A stretch of 38,497 nt of DNA from an uncultured Mailhella sp. (GTDB lineage: Bacteria; Desulfobacterota; Desulfovibrionia; Desulfovibrionales; Desulfovibrionaceae). Positions 6,872-13,898 of the stretch are shown in pieces. The notes under the pieces are model-generated. The model was not told the DNA's origin and searched no databases. It worked only from the letters and a program-made list of their open reading frames with translations. A program made the translations under genes and the position numbers. Location: NCBI GenBank assembly GCA_910578585.1, contig CAJTRG010000014.1:1-38497 (forward strand), read 5' to 3'. Within the stretch, counting starts at the first letter, position 1. Each line of letters starts with the position of its first letter.

Positions 6872-7201
6872 ATGATAGAAATTAGTTTAAATGCTCAAAA
6901 AGAATTGGATGCATTTTTTTTAAGTCAGGAAAAAAAGCCCATTCGCCTGTATCTCGCCCCGGGAGAACAAAGTTCTCGGCTGGAATTTATTTTGGATACA
7001 CCAATTAATGGCGATGAAATTATCAATGCACAAAATTATACTTTCTGTATCAATGCAGAATTATTGAAAAAATGTGGCGGTATTTTTATTGATGTAATCG
7101 ACGATACTTTTGTTGCCACCCCACGTATTCCTTTTCCAAAACGCAGTTCTTCCTGTTCTGCTTCAAGCTGCGGCACATGCAGTTCTTCCTGCAAAAAATA
7201 A
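6872..7201 (+). CDS. HesB/IscA-like protein, paralogue without Sec or Cys at the active position
   Basis: This 109-residue protein is a clear tandem paralogue of the selenoprotein: AQKELDAFF, RLYLAPGE, a central CINAELLKKCGGIFIDVIDD block, and a Cys/Ser-rich tail (SCSASSCGTCSSSC). Where the first copy has GG-Sec-RGP, this one reads GEQSS with one residue fewer, so the redox residue is gone. ATG 6872 is preferred. A GTG at 6848 is in frame but lies inside the intergenic hairpin, and neither start has a strong Shine-Dalgarno sequence, so expression may depend on the gene upstream. It may partner the selenoprotein as a non-catalytic subunit, which is inference. Confidence 0.85.
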   Translation: MIEISLNAQKELDAFFLSQEKKPIRLYLAPGEQSSRLEFILDTPINGDEIINAQNYTFCINAELLKKCGGIFIDVIDDTFVATPRIPFPKRSSSCSASSCGTCSSSCKK

Positions 7202-7210
7202 GGATAAAAA

Positions 7211-7729
7211 ATGAGATGTCCCTTTTGTAAATCTATATTAGAAAATGGCTATTGTAAAACCTGTGAACGCCAAATCCATGAACTCTATCACCACCCTAAT
7301 CTGGAAAAAAAAATAGCTGAAAGAAAAGAACAAGAGAAAAGAAACCAGGAACAAAATAAAGAAGATGTAATTGAACCTGAAATTGTTGACGACGGCGACA
7401 CCAACTATCAAAATGCATCAAATGGAAGACAGTCAGGCAGACAATTCAGTTTCAGACAATCACCTCTTTTTACACAATATACCATGCACAGTGCAGGCAT
7501 GAACGACTCCTGCCTCACAGGAATTATCACTCTTGCCCTTATTTTCTTTGTTTTCCTGCAAATGGGCTTCCTGGCAGCCTTGGGTTTTGCCTTCTTTACC
7601 TTTATTGGCAAAGTCCTTTCTGTGATTATTACACTGAAAAGCATCCTCAATGGAAAAATAATCCCGCCCCTTATGCTCGATATTGCCATTTGGATTATTT
7701 CCTATTGTCTGGTCACATGGCTTGCGTAA
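7211..7729 (+). CDS. Zinc-ribbon membrane protein, function unknown (172 aa)
   Basis: The N-terminus has two Cys pairs (CPFC at 3-6, CKTC at 15-18) typical of a zinc ribbon. A charged, Gln/Glu-rich linker follows (about 25-90). Two or three hydrophobic segments from about residue 103 to the end suggest a membrane anchor. It begins 9 nt after the second HesB-like gene with the upstream sequence AAGGAT, so the three genes are probably one operon. I do not recognise the family. The context suggests a role near metal or sulfur handling, which is weak inference. Confidence 0.8.
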   Translation: MRCPFCKSILENGYCKTCERQIHELYHHPNLEKKIAERKEQEKRNQEQNKEDVIEPEIVDDGDTNYQNASNGRQSGRQFSFRQSPLFTQYTMHSAGMNDSCLTGIITLALIFFVFLQMGFLAALGFAFFTFIGKVLSVIITLKSILNGKIIPPLMLDIAIWIISYCLVTWLA

Positions 7730-7777
7730 CACTATAAAATAAGCCAGTATTATTCGAATTCTTCATAAAAATAAAAA

Positions 7778-7812
7778 GCCCTATAGTTAATTATATAGGG
7801 CATAATTTTTTA
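7778..7812. terminator. Bidirectional intrinsic terminator
   Basis: GCCCTATA (7778-7785) pairs with TATAGGGC (7794-7801). It is followed by ATAATTTTTT on the plus strand and, read on the minus strand, by a TTTTTATTTTT run. It can stop the HesB operon on the plus strand and the tRNA transcript on the minus strand. Confidence 0.8.
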
Positions 7813-7816
7813 AAAC

Positions 7817-7893
7817 TGGTGTCCCTGGCGGGAGTCGAACCCACGGCCTTCCGCTTAGGAGGCGGACGCTCTATCCTACTGAGCTACAAAGAC
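7817..7893 (-). tRNA. tRNA-Arg (anticodon CCU)
   Basis: A full cloverleaf reads on the minus strand with CCA encoded at 7819-7817. The acceptor pairs GTCTTTG with CAGGGAC and contains three G-U pairs. The D-arm has GCTC and GAGC stems. The anticodon loop is CTCCTAA with anticodon CCT. The T-arm is GTGGG-TTCGACT-CCCGC. It decodes AGG. Confidence 0.96.
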
Positions 7894-7908
7894 ACACAGA
7901 TGTCTTTA

Positions 7909-7937
7909 TTTATAACCATATCCTAAACTATAATCAA
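7909..7937 (-). promoter_or_regulatory. Promoter of tRNA-Arg
   Basis: On the minus strand, TTGATT (7937-7932) and TATAAA (7914-7909) are separated by 17 nt. Transcription would begin near 7902, about 9 nt before the mature tRNA end. The rest of the gap 7938-8177 holds no gene I can support. Confidence 0.6.
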
Positions 7938-8177
7938 TCATTTTTTTGCTCAGAAGAGTGGTTTTAACCTCAAATGCAGTATAGTGCAGCAGGTCATTAA
8001 AACAAAAAACTAAAGCTATGCAATGATAAAGACATCAGAACTTATTAACACAACTGCATTTTTTGATAAATCCAAAATGGCAGTTTGCATTTATCAAAAA
8101 AATGATGATACCATGTTTATAGAAAGAACAACCCAACAGTTCATGCTATTTCTATGGGATATAATTTAATTAACTGT

Positions 8178-8912
8178 CTAAAATTTCTTAGAAGAAAGTG
8201 CCTTAAGCGGTGTAAACTGTATTTGTTTAATCCGCTCATTATATGTATTCAGGGTTTTATCGAAGCTATCCTCGGAAATAATTTCTGAAACAGTTCTGTC
8301 AAAGTCGCCTGTTGTATTATGATAATAAAGGATTTCCTGACATGTTTCATCTTTTTCATAGGAAACCTTTGCACCGGAATAAAGTGCGTAAGAACCAAAA
8401 ATCGTATGCGTGGCTCCTTCTGAACCTAAATCGAAAAACATGCCGTTATTCAATATTTCATAACTGTTTCTGGCATACCTTTCCAAGGCGCAATAAATCT
8501 TGCCGTCAAAATGTGTATACACCGCGTATACCTTGCTTCCAAAACTTGCATTGTCTTTTGTTTCTGCAATTTCACCAACAATCAGTTCAGCGATGCCGTC
8601 AGCATTAATATCCTGTATTGTGTACCCAAGTTTTTCACGATTTCCATATTTGCAGACTTCATATATTCCAATAGAACCTTCAATCTAAAAAAAATCTTCA
8701 TCATATGTTTTTGGATCATTCAACGCTTCTTTACTGGGAATACTGGAAAGTTCTTTTAATATTGTTTCATAATTTTGTATATCCTCACCGCCGCGATCCT
8801 TTATTGCTTCTTTTTGCATGCCCATAGCCATAGAATTGTCAGCATTGACGGCAAAAGCAAATACCATGAACAGCAACATTACCAAAATACAGCTCAAATT
8901 TTTCATAAACAC
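8178..8912 (-). pseudogene. Secreted protein gene interrupted by an in-frame amber codon
   Basis: From ATG 8912 a 244-residue frame runs to 8178 with one TAG at 8687-8685 (codon 76). The N-terminal piece has a signal peptide ending in AFAVNA and then a helical stretch. The second piece continues in the same frame without a shift and includes DINADGIAELIVGEI, a motif seen in secreted FG-GAP/EF-hand-like proteins, then a Y-rich beta region. The TAG follows a run of eight T, but an indel would not restore the frame, so a base substitution is the simplest cause. I treat it as a recent pseudogene. Readthrough or a sequencing error are the alternatives. Confidence 0.75.
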
Positions 8913-8939
8913 CTCGTGATTTAATTTGTTTATTACCGC

Positions 8940-9050
8940 TTACCAGCCTCCGCCGCCACCGCCGGAACCTCCTCCAGATGAACCGCCGGAGAAAGCTGAG
9001 GGAGTTTTACCCAAAACAAAACGACTTGGCAAAGGTAACACAACAAGAAC
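8940..9050 (-). pseudogene. C-terminal remnant of a Gly/Ser-tailed membrane protein
   Basis: The minus strand encodes VLPLPSRFVLGKTPSAF, then a tail of Ser and Gly ending in GGGGGW and a TAA. Such tails end TPM-domain and DUF2207-type membrane proteins. The frame is closed by a TAA at 9053-9051, so only about 35 codons remain and no start is visible. It lies between the amber-broken gene and the acyltransferase, in a stretch of decaying DNA. The rest of 8913-9161 shows no gene. Confidence 0.5.
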
Positions 9051-9161
9051 TTAGGCAAAAACCGGAGATTATCAATAATCGTCCAAGAAAATGCTTAAAC
9101 CGGAAAACTCCTTTGCAGGTCTTTCTATGCGAAGTGTCGCACTTGGCTTGACAATTCAGCA

Positions 9162-9872
9162 TTATTCCCAGCGAATATTTTCTTTCACCACTTTTGCCGG
9201 TATTCCTGCAATAATAGTATTTTCCTTTGTAAAGGCTTTATTCACAAAAGATTTTGCACCTATCACACAACCAGAAGGGATAATGCTTCCTTTAGAAATA
9301 AAAATTTCTCGTCCTAACCATACATGGTCACCAATTATAATATCCTGTTCCTCATTAACGCGTTTATTTGTTTCTAAATCATAAATAGGATGAAAATCTG
9401 TTGTCCAAACATTAATTCCACTTGAAAACATACAATCCTTACCAACATGAATTTTACGATTATTTCCTATAACTGAAAATCCAACATTCTGAAAATAACG
9501 AAAATCATTAATAATTAATTCTCTATTATCCCAATTCTGAGGCATCGAAACATGTATATTTGTCAAGCTTTTACACTTTCCAATAGAAATTCTATTATTA
9601 TTTCCTTGTACCCAAATATTACAATTTAAATTAGTTATATCAGCTAACTCAACAACATTATTATTCCCTACGATAGTTATTTTTCCTGCTTTATCAAGAA
9701 GTTGTTTATCATCTTCCGTTAATTCCCGTCCGCCAATAATGATTGTATTATTTTCACCAAAAACAGGCAGCACTTTCTTTTTTATTTTGAAGAACAAAAA
9801 ATTATACACCTTATAGCGTCTAATTAATATGTTTTCTTTATTTCTTCTTTCTTGGTAGCTGATAAACTTCAT
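9162..9872 (-). CDS. Hexapeptide-repeat (left-handed beta-helix) O-acyltransferase
   Basis: The 236-residue protein has a charged N-terminal region, then imperfect hexapeptide coils (IGNNRKIHVGKDCMFSSGINVWTTDFH) and the classical C-terminal part IIIGDHVWLGREIFISKGSIIPSGCVIGAKSFV, ending IIAGIPAKVVKENIRW. This is the WbbJ/maltose-acetyltransferase type, which moves acetyl from acetyl-CoA to a sugar. The TDFH His is the likely base. Its very AT-rich coding sequence and flanking gene debris suggest transfer. The role is probably O-acetylation of a surface polysaccharide. It stands alone between pseudogenes and the feo operon, behind a TA-repeat promoter. Only a weak Shine-Dalgarno sequence is visible. 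Confidence 0.88.
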   Translation of the reverse strand: MKFISYQERRNKENILIRRYKVYNFLFFKIKKKVLPVFGENNTIIIGGRELTEDDKQLLDKAGKITIVGNNNVVELADITNLNCNIWVQGNNNRISIGKCKSLTNIHVSMPQNWDNRELIINDFRYFQNVGFSVIGNNRKIHVGKDCMFSSGINVWTTDFHPIYDLETNKRVNEEQDIIIGDHVWLGREIFISKGSIIPSGCVIGAKSFVNKAFTKENTIIAGIPAKVVKENIRWE

Positions 9873-9911
9873 CGTTACTCACTCACTTTAAATAAAAATT
9901 TGCGTAATAAC

Positions 9912-9936
9912 GATATATATATATATATTAAGTCAA
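9912..9936 (-). promoter_or_regulatory. Promoter with an (AT)8 repeat in the spacer, upstream of the acyltransferase
   Basis: Read on the minus strand, TTGACT (9936-9931) is followed by TA, then eight AT units (9928-9913), then CG. The best -10 is TATATC (9917-9912), only 13 nt from the -35. Two extra AT units would give 17 nt. Slippage of this repeat would change promoter strength. The gene starts 40 nt downstream at 9872. Confidence 0.55.
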
Positions 9937-9992
9937 GCTTACTGCTCTCAAAAAACTTAACGCATGCATATCAAATAAAAATTATACAAAAA

Positions 9993-10020
9993 AAGAGTGG
10001 CAATAGAAATTGTCACTCTT
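9993..10020 (-). terminator. Intrinsic terminator of the feo operon
   Basis: A 12-bp stem (AAGAGTGGCAAT with ATTGTCACTCTT, one G-U) has the loop AGAA. On the minus strand it is followed by a run of seven T. It lies 26 nt past the stop of the last feo-linked gene. Confidence 0.85.
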
Positions 10021-10045
10021 TATAATTTTACATTTTTAATGGAAG

Positions 10046-10171
10046 CTACTTTTTACAATTTTGACCTTTACTGCATTTATCACAGTAATTACAGGTCTTT
10101 TTTGCTCGAATTTGCTTTATGGCAAAAATCACAGTCACTGCAATAACCGCAAGAACAATAATATCACTCAT
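10046..10171 (-). CDS. FeoB-associated Cys-rich membrane protein (41 aa)
   Basis: A 41-residue protein with one N-terminal membrane helix (SDIIVLAVIAVTVIFAI), then a basic stretch and four Cys (CNYCDKC and a final C before KK). This is the FeoB-associated Cys-rich family found directly after feoB in many bacteria. It may aid FeoB assembly or handle iron at the membrane, but its role is not settled. The start at 10171 has GAGGA 8 nt upstream and lies 12 nt after the feoB stop. It is short enough to be missed by many gene finders. Confidence 0.88.
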   Translation of the reverse strand: MSDIIVLAVIAVTVIFAIKQIRAKKTCNYCDKCSKGQNCKK

Positions 10172-10183
10172 GATCTTTTCCTC

Positions 10184-12310
10184 TTATGCATTAGTATAAG
10201 GGTTCTTTCTTCCCAAAAGCCAAACAAAAAGCAAAATTGCCGCAAAGCCGCACACTGTGCCAAAGGTAAATTGCCCAGTCACTGCAAAGGTTCCCACCTG
10301 ATAAATAATCAGCGCGACAACATAGGCAAGCACGCATTGGAAGGTAATGGCAAACCAAGTCCAGGCTGGATTGTTCATTTCACGCTTAATCGCCCCAATG
10401 GCTGCAAAACAGGGAGCGCAGAGCAAATTGAAAATAAGAAATGCATAGGCTGAAACCTTGGTAAAATCGTTGGCAAACAAAATCCAAAATTCTTGCCCGT
10501 CTTCAGCAACTTCAGCAAAGCCATACAGAACACCAAGCGTACCCACAACGTTTTCTTTTGCAATCAGCCCGGTAATACTGCCCACTGTTGCCTGCCATGA
10601 GCCGAAGCCCACAGGAGCAAAAATCGGAGCAAAAATATTGCCGATATCAGCAAGCAGGCTTTCATTATTATTTTCCACCGCATAGAAAGAGCCGTCTGCA
10701 AAGCCATAGCCCTGCAAGAACCACAGCACGATGGAAGAAAGCAAAATAATGGTTGTTGCTTTGCGCATAAAGGAAATGCCGCGTTCAACTGTAACATGCA
10801 GAATATTTCCTAAAACAGGCAAATGATAAGGAGGCAGTTCCATCACAAAAGGACTGGGGATAGAAGCAAAAAATTTTGTCTTTTTGAGCATAATGCCTGA
10901 CGTTACAATGGCAAAAATACCCATAAAATACGCAGAAGGTGCAACCCACCATTCACCGCCAAAAAGCGCACCGGCAATCAGAGCGATAATAGGAAGTTTT
11001 GCACTGCATGGAATAAAGGTCGTTGTCAAAATCGTCATTCTTCTGTCGCTTTCTGATTCCACAGTACGGGACGCCATAACCCCGGGGATACCGCAGCCGC
11101 TGCCGATCAGCATAGGAATAAATGACTTGCCGGAAAGTCCAAACTTACGGAAAACTTTATCCATAATAAAGGCAATACGCGCCATATAGCCAATATCTTC
11201 CAAAATGGCGAGCAGGAAGGAAACCATCAAAATTTGCGGCACAAAGCCAAGCACAGCACCGACACCGCCCACAATACCATTGACAACCAAATCCACAAGC
11301 CATGGACTGGTATTGGTTTGCTCAAGCCAAGCAGTCAAATTTCCCTGAACGATTTCGCCGATAATCACGTCATTGGTATAATCTGTGGCGATAGTGCCGA
11401 GCGTTGTCACGGAAATATAATAGACAAGGAAAATAATGCAGGCAAAAATAGGTATCGCAAAAAAACGGTTGGTAATAATATTGTCAACTTTTTCAGAAAA
11501 TGTTTGTTCAGTAGGGTTCTTTTTCTCTACCAAATGCTCAATCTGCTTGGTTACAAACAAATAACGCTGACTGATGATGATACTTTCTGAATCGTCGTCC
11601 AAATCTTTTTCGCAGTGTGCAATATGTTCTCCAATATGCGCCAGCTGTTCCGGACTCAAGCTCAGTTTTTCCTGAATATTTTTATCCCGTTCAAAGAGCT
11701 TGATTGCATACCAGCGAACTTTATCAGCAGGCACCATATTTTCGATAATTTCTTCAATATGGGCGATGGAATGCTCAACAGTTCCCTCAAAAATGGAAGG
11801 CAAATGCCGCTGCTCTTTCTTCATTTGGGCAAGTTCCACAGCTTTCATCACTGCTTCCCTTGAACCTTGCTTCAACAGCGCAGAGGTTTCAAAAACAGGA
11901 CAGCCAAAAACTCTTTCCAGTTCCTGCACATTAATGGTATCGCCCTTTTTGCGGATAACATCAATCATATTCAGCGCAATAACAACAGGAATGCCAAGCT
12001 CCAAAAGTTGTGTAGTCAAATACAAATTCCGCTCAATATTGCTGGCATCAACGATATTTAAAATAGCATCAGGAGCTTCATCCAACAAAAAGTTCCGGGA
12101 AACGACTTCTTCCAGAGTATAGGGAGACAAAGAATAAATCCCGGGCAAATCTTGAATTTGAATTTCTTTATCATCTTTAAAGTAACCCATTTTCTTTTCA
12201 ACAGTTACTCCGGGCCAGTTCCCAACATATTGGTTACTGCCAGTCAAATCATTAAACATGGTGGTTTTCCCGCTGTTTGGGTTACCAGCCAAGGCAATAG
12301 TAATACTCAT
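10184..12310 (-). CDS. feoB: Ferrous iron transport protein B
   Basis: FeoB is the inner-membrane Fe(II) transporter with an N-terminal GTPase. The 708 residues hold GNPNSGKTT (9-17, G1), DLPGIYSL (54-61, G3), NMID (G4) and a GDI-like helical region to about 260. Gate motifs follow in the membrane part, such as GSGCGIPGVMASRT and CSAKLPI, with about eight or more transmembrane helices. Three genes in the order feoA-feoA-feoB plus the Cys-rich protein form one operon. A Fur-like box in front of the first feoA implies repression when iron is plentiful. Confidence 0.97.
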   Translation of the reverse strand: MSITIALAGNPNSGKTTMFNDLTGSNQYVGNWPGVTVEKKMGYFKDDKEIQIQDLPGIYSLSPYTLEEVVSRNFLLDEAPDAILNIVDASNIERNLYLTTQLLELGIPVVIALNMIDVIRKKGDTINVQELERVFGCPVFETSALLKQGSREAVMKAVELAQMKKEQRHLPSIFEGTVEHSIAHIEEIIENMVPADKVRWYAIKLFERDKNIQEKLSLSPEQLAHIGEHIAHCEKDLDDDSESIIISQRYLFVTKQIEHLVEKKNPTEQTFSEKVDNIITNRFFAIPIFACIIFLVYYISVTTLGTIATDYTNDVIIGEIVQGNLTAWLEQTNTSPWLVDLVVNGIVGGVGAVLGFVPQILMVSFLLAILEDIGYMARIAFIMDKVFRKFGLSGKSFIPMLIGSGCGIPGVMASRTVESESDRRMTILTTTFIPCSAKLPIIALIAGALFGGEWWVAPSAYFMGIFAIVTSGIMLKKTKFFASIPSPFVMELPPYHLPVLGNILHVTVERGISFMRKATTIILLSSIVLWFLQGYGFADGSFYAVENNNESLLADIGNIFAPIFAPVGFGSWQATVGSITGLIAKENVVGTLGVLYGFAEVAEDGQEFWILFANDFTKVSAYAFLIFNLLCAPCFAAIGAIKREMNNPAWTWFAITFQCVLAYVVALIIYQVGTFAVTGQFTFGTVCGFAAILLFVWLLGRKNPYTNA

Positions 12311-12321
12311 CTTTTTCTCCT

Positions 12322-12552
12322 TTAATCCTCAAGCGCAACTTCAATCATGGCGGCATCAGCTTTACGAATAGAAAGCATATAGCCGCGCAGAGTTACTTCA
12401 ATAGGGTCACCAAGGGGAGCTGTTCTTACCAGCTCAATTTTACAGTCTTTTGTAATTCCCATATCCATAATTCTGCGTCTGACAGGCCCTTCACCATGAA
12501 CTTTTACAACTTTCACAAAACTGCCAATGGGAGCATCTTTCAATGTGTACAT
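12322..12552 (-). CDS. feoA: FeoA domain protein (proximal to feoB)
   Basis: FeoA is a small SH3-like cytoplasmic protein needed for FeoB function. The 76 residues show the usual pattern: GSFVKVVKVHGEGPVRRRIMDMGITKDCKIELVRTAPLGDPIEVTLRGYMLSIRKADA. It ends 11 nt before the feoB start. Its neighbour upstream is a second, divergent FeoA, an arrangement common in sulfate reducers. Confidence 0.95.
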   Translation of the reverse strand: MYTLKDAPIGSFVKVVKVHGEGPVRRRIMDMGITKDCKIELVRTAPLGDPIEVTLRGYMLSIRKADAAMIEVALED

Positions 12553-12556
12553 ACTT

Positions 12557-12772
12557 TTAACTCACAAAAATGGTTTGTGCAAAATCCCTATCGATCGCAT
12601 AGGAACTGCCTTTTGTTTTGACAATAAGATTTCCCCGTTCTACATTCACAATGGTAATGGGTGAGCCTTCACAAAAACCAAGCTCCTGAAAACGGGTCTT
12701 CATTTCTTGTTCAGCCTTAATTTTTCGTATTATCAGCTTTTCGCCGGTGCGGGCTAAAGATAATGGAAACAT
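12557..12772 (-). CDS. feoA: FeoA domain protein (first gene of the feo operon)
   Basis: A second SH3-like FeoA protein: LARTGEKLIIRKIKAEQEMKTRFQELGFCEGSPITIVNVERGNLIVKTKGSSYAIDRDFAQTIFV. I prefer ATG 12772, which has GAGGA 7 nt upstream and gives 71 residues. The frame also opens at a TTG at 12805, but that lies next to the Fur-like box and has no Shine-Dalgarno sequence. It overlaps nothing and ends 4 nt before the next feoA, so the two are coupled. Confidence 0.93.
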   Translation of the reverse strand: MFPLSLARTGEKLIIRKIKAEQEMKTRFQELGFCEGSPITIVNVERGNLIVKTKGSSYAIDRDFAQTIFVS

Positions 12773-12807
12773 AGGCTTTTCCTCATAAACATCTGCATTT
12801 TTCAATA

Positions 12808-12857
12808 TTGAAAATCAATTTCAAATTCATTTAAAATTAAACCAGCTCCCTTGTCAA
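12808..12857 (-). promoter_or_regulatory. Promoter and Fur-like box of the feo operon
   Basis: On the minus strand, TTGACA (12857-12852), a 17-nt spacer and TTAAAT (12834-12829) form the promoter. The palindromic site TTGAAAATCAATTTCAA at 12808-12824, as written on the plus strand, lies just downstream across the expected start of transcription. Its arms TTGAAA and TTTCAA fit the deltaproteobacterial Fur-box pattern. Iron-dependent repression is inferred. Confidence 0.7.
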
Positions 12858-12882
12858 GCATTATTAAAAATTTTTTCAAAAT

Positions 12883-13773
12883 TTAAATACTGTTCTTGCG
12901 TAAATTAGGAATAACAGTCAGCAAAATAATGGCGCAGACAACAATAAGAATGCCAAGGAATTTTTCAAAAGTCATGTCTTCACCGAAATGGATTATGCCA
13001 ATAAAAACAGCTGTCAGCGGTTCTAAAACGCCAATAATTACTGTCAGCACCGCGCCAATTTTAGGCAGTGCATAAATAAGTAAAATATTGGAAACAACCC
13101 CGGTAATAAGGGCAGAACCTAAAATATTTGTCCATTCATGGATAGTGGCTGCAAAAATGAAGTTTCCAAAAAAGAGCATATAAACAAGCGCTGTCAATGC
13201 ACCAAAAAGGAACAAATAAAAAGAAAATACTTCCCGTGAAACATCATGGGCAGGCAGTTTCAAGAGCAGCATAATATACACAGCATAGCCAATGCCAGCC
13301 AGTAAACTCAGCACCAGTCCGGAAAAGCTGATCACAACTCCTCCAGAAAAAAAGCCAGACAAAAGCCCTACCCCAAAACTGGTAATCACAATGAGCACAA
13401 ATTTATACAGTTCCAATTTTTCATGAAAAAATATCACGGAAAGCAAGAGCACAAAAATAGGATTGGTATAAAAAATCGTGGTCACCAGGCCGCTGTCTGC
13501 ATAGCGCAAAGCAAGAAACAAAAACAACGCAATAATAAAATAATTTGCCCCGTGCAGCATAATACTGCATAACGATTTAAAAGAGATGGCAAAACTTTCG
13601 CGTTTCAGCAAAAGAAAAATTCCCATAAATACAGACGCTACAAAAAAACGATAAAAAAGCACCAAATCACTGGTATAGCCAACTTTATACAAAGGCAGTG
13701 TAAAAAACGGAATACAGCCGAAAAAAATAGAAGAAAATGCTGCTTGAATGAGACCAAAATTTTTGGAGTTCAT
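12883..13773 (-). CDS. EamA/DMT-family transporter
   Basis: A hydrophobic protein of 296 residues with about ten transmembrane helices arranged as two EamA halves. Typical sequences are SSIFFGCIPFF near the N-terminus and GVLEPLTAVFIGIIHFGEDMTFEKFLGILIVVCAIIL at the end. Such carriers move amino acids, nucleotides or other metabolites, and the substrate cannot be told. ATG 13773 has GAGGA 5 nt upstream; the frame extends to 13800, but that start has no signal. It appears to be a single gene between the feo operon and the amidase terminator. Confidence 0.9.
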   Translation of the reverse strand: MNSKNFGLIQAAFSSIFFGCIPFFTLPLYKVGYTSDLVLFYRFFVASVFMGIFLLLKRESFAISFKSLCSIMLHGANYFIIALFLFLALRYADSGLVTTIFYTNPIFVLLLSVIFFHEKLELYKFVLIVITSFGVGLLSGFFSGGVVISFSGLVLSLLAGIGYAVYIMLLLKLPAHDVSREVFSFYLFLFGALTALVYMLFFGNFIFAATIHEWTNILGSALITGVVSNILLIYALPKIGAVLTVIIGVLEPLTAVFIGIIHFGEDMTFEKFLGILIVVCAIILLTVIPNLRKNSI

Positions 13774-13856
13774 ACTATCCTCAAAACATATTTTGCACAT
13801 ATCAGACGTGCGAAGCCCACTATAGACAATTTACAGAAAAACACCAGTCAAAAAAA

Positions 13857-13874
13857 GGCGCTCAAATGAGCGCC
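13857..13874 (-). terminator. Intrinsic terminator of the amidase gene
   Basis: GGCGCTC and GAGCGCC enclose AAAT, with a run of seven T following on the minus strand. It lies 25 nt past the amidase stop. Confidence 0.88.
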
Positions 13875-13898
13875 CTTTCAAATGTTATTTATCATAAT

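Noticed and set aside
7817..7893. tRNA-Arg as attachment site of an integrated element
   Set aside because: No repeat of the tRNA 3' end and no integrase were seen. The broken genes lie on the 5' side of the tRNA, not the usual 3' side.
8023..8169. 48-codon plus-strand frame between tRNA-Arg and the amber pseudogene
   Set aside because: No Shine-Dalgarno sequence and no recognisable family; chance in AT-rich DNA is the simplest view, though a gene fragment is possible.
8685..8687. Pyrrolysine at the TAG codon
   Set aside because: The protein is not of a methylamine methyltransferase type and no pyl gene is in the window; a nonsense mutation is simpler.
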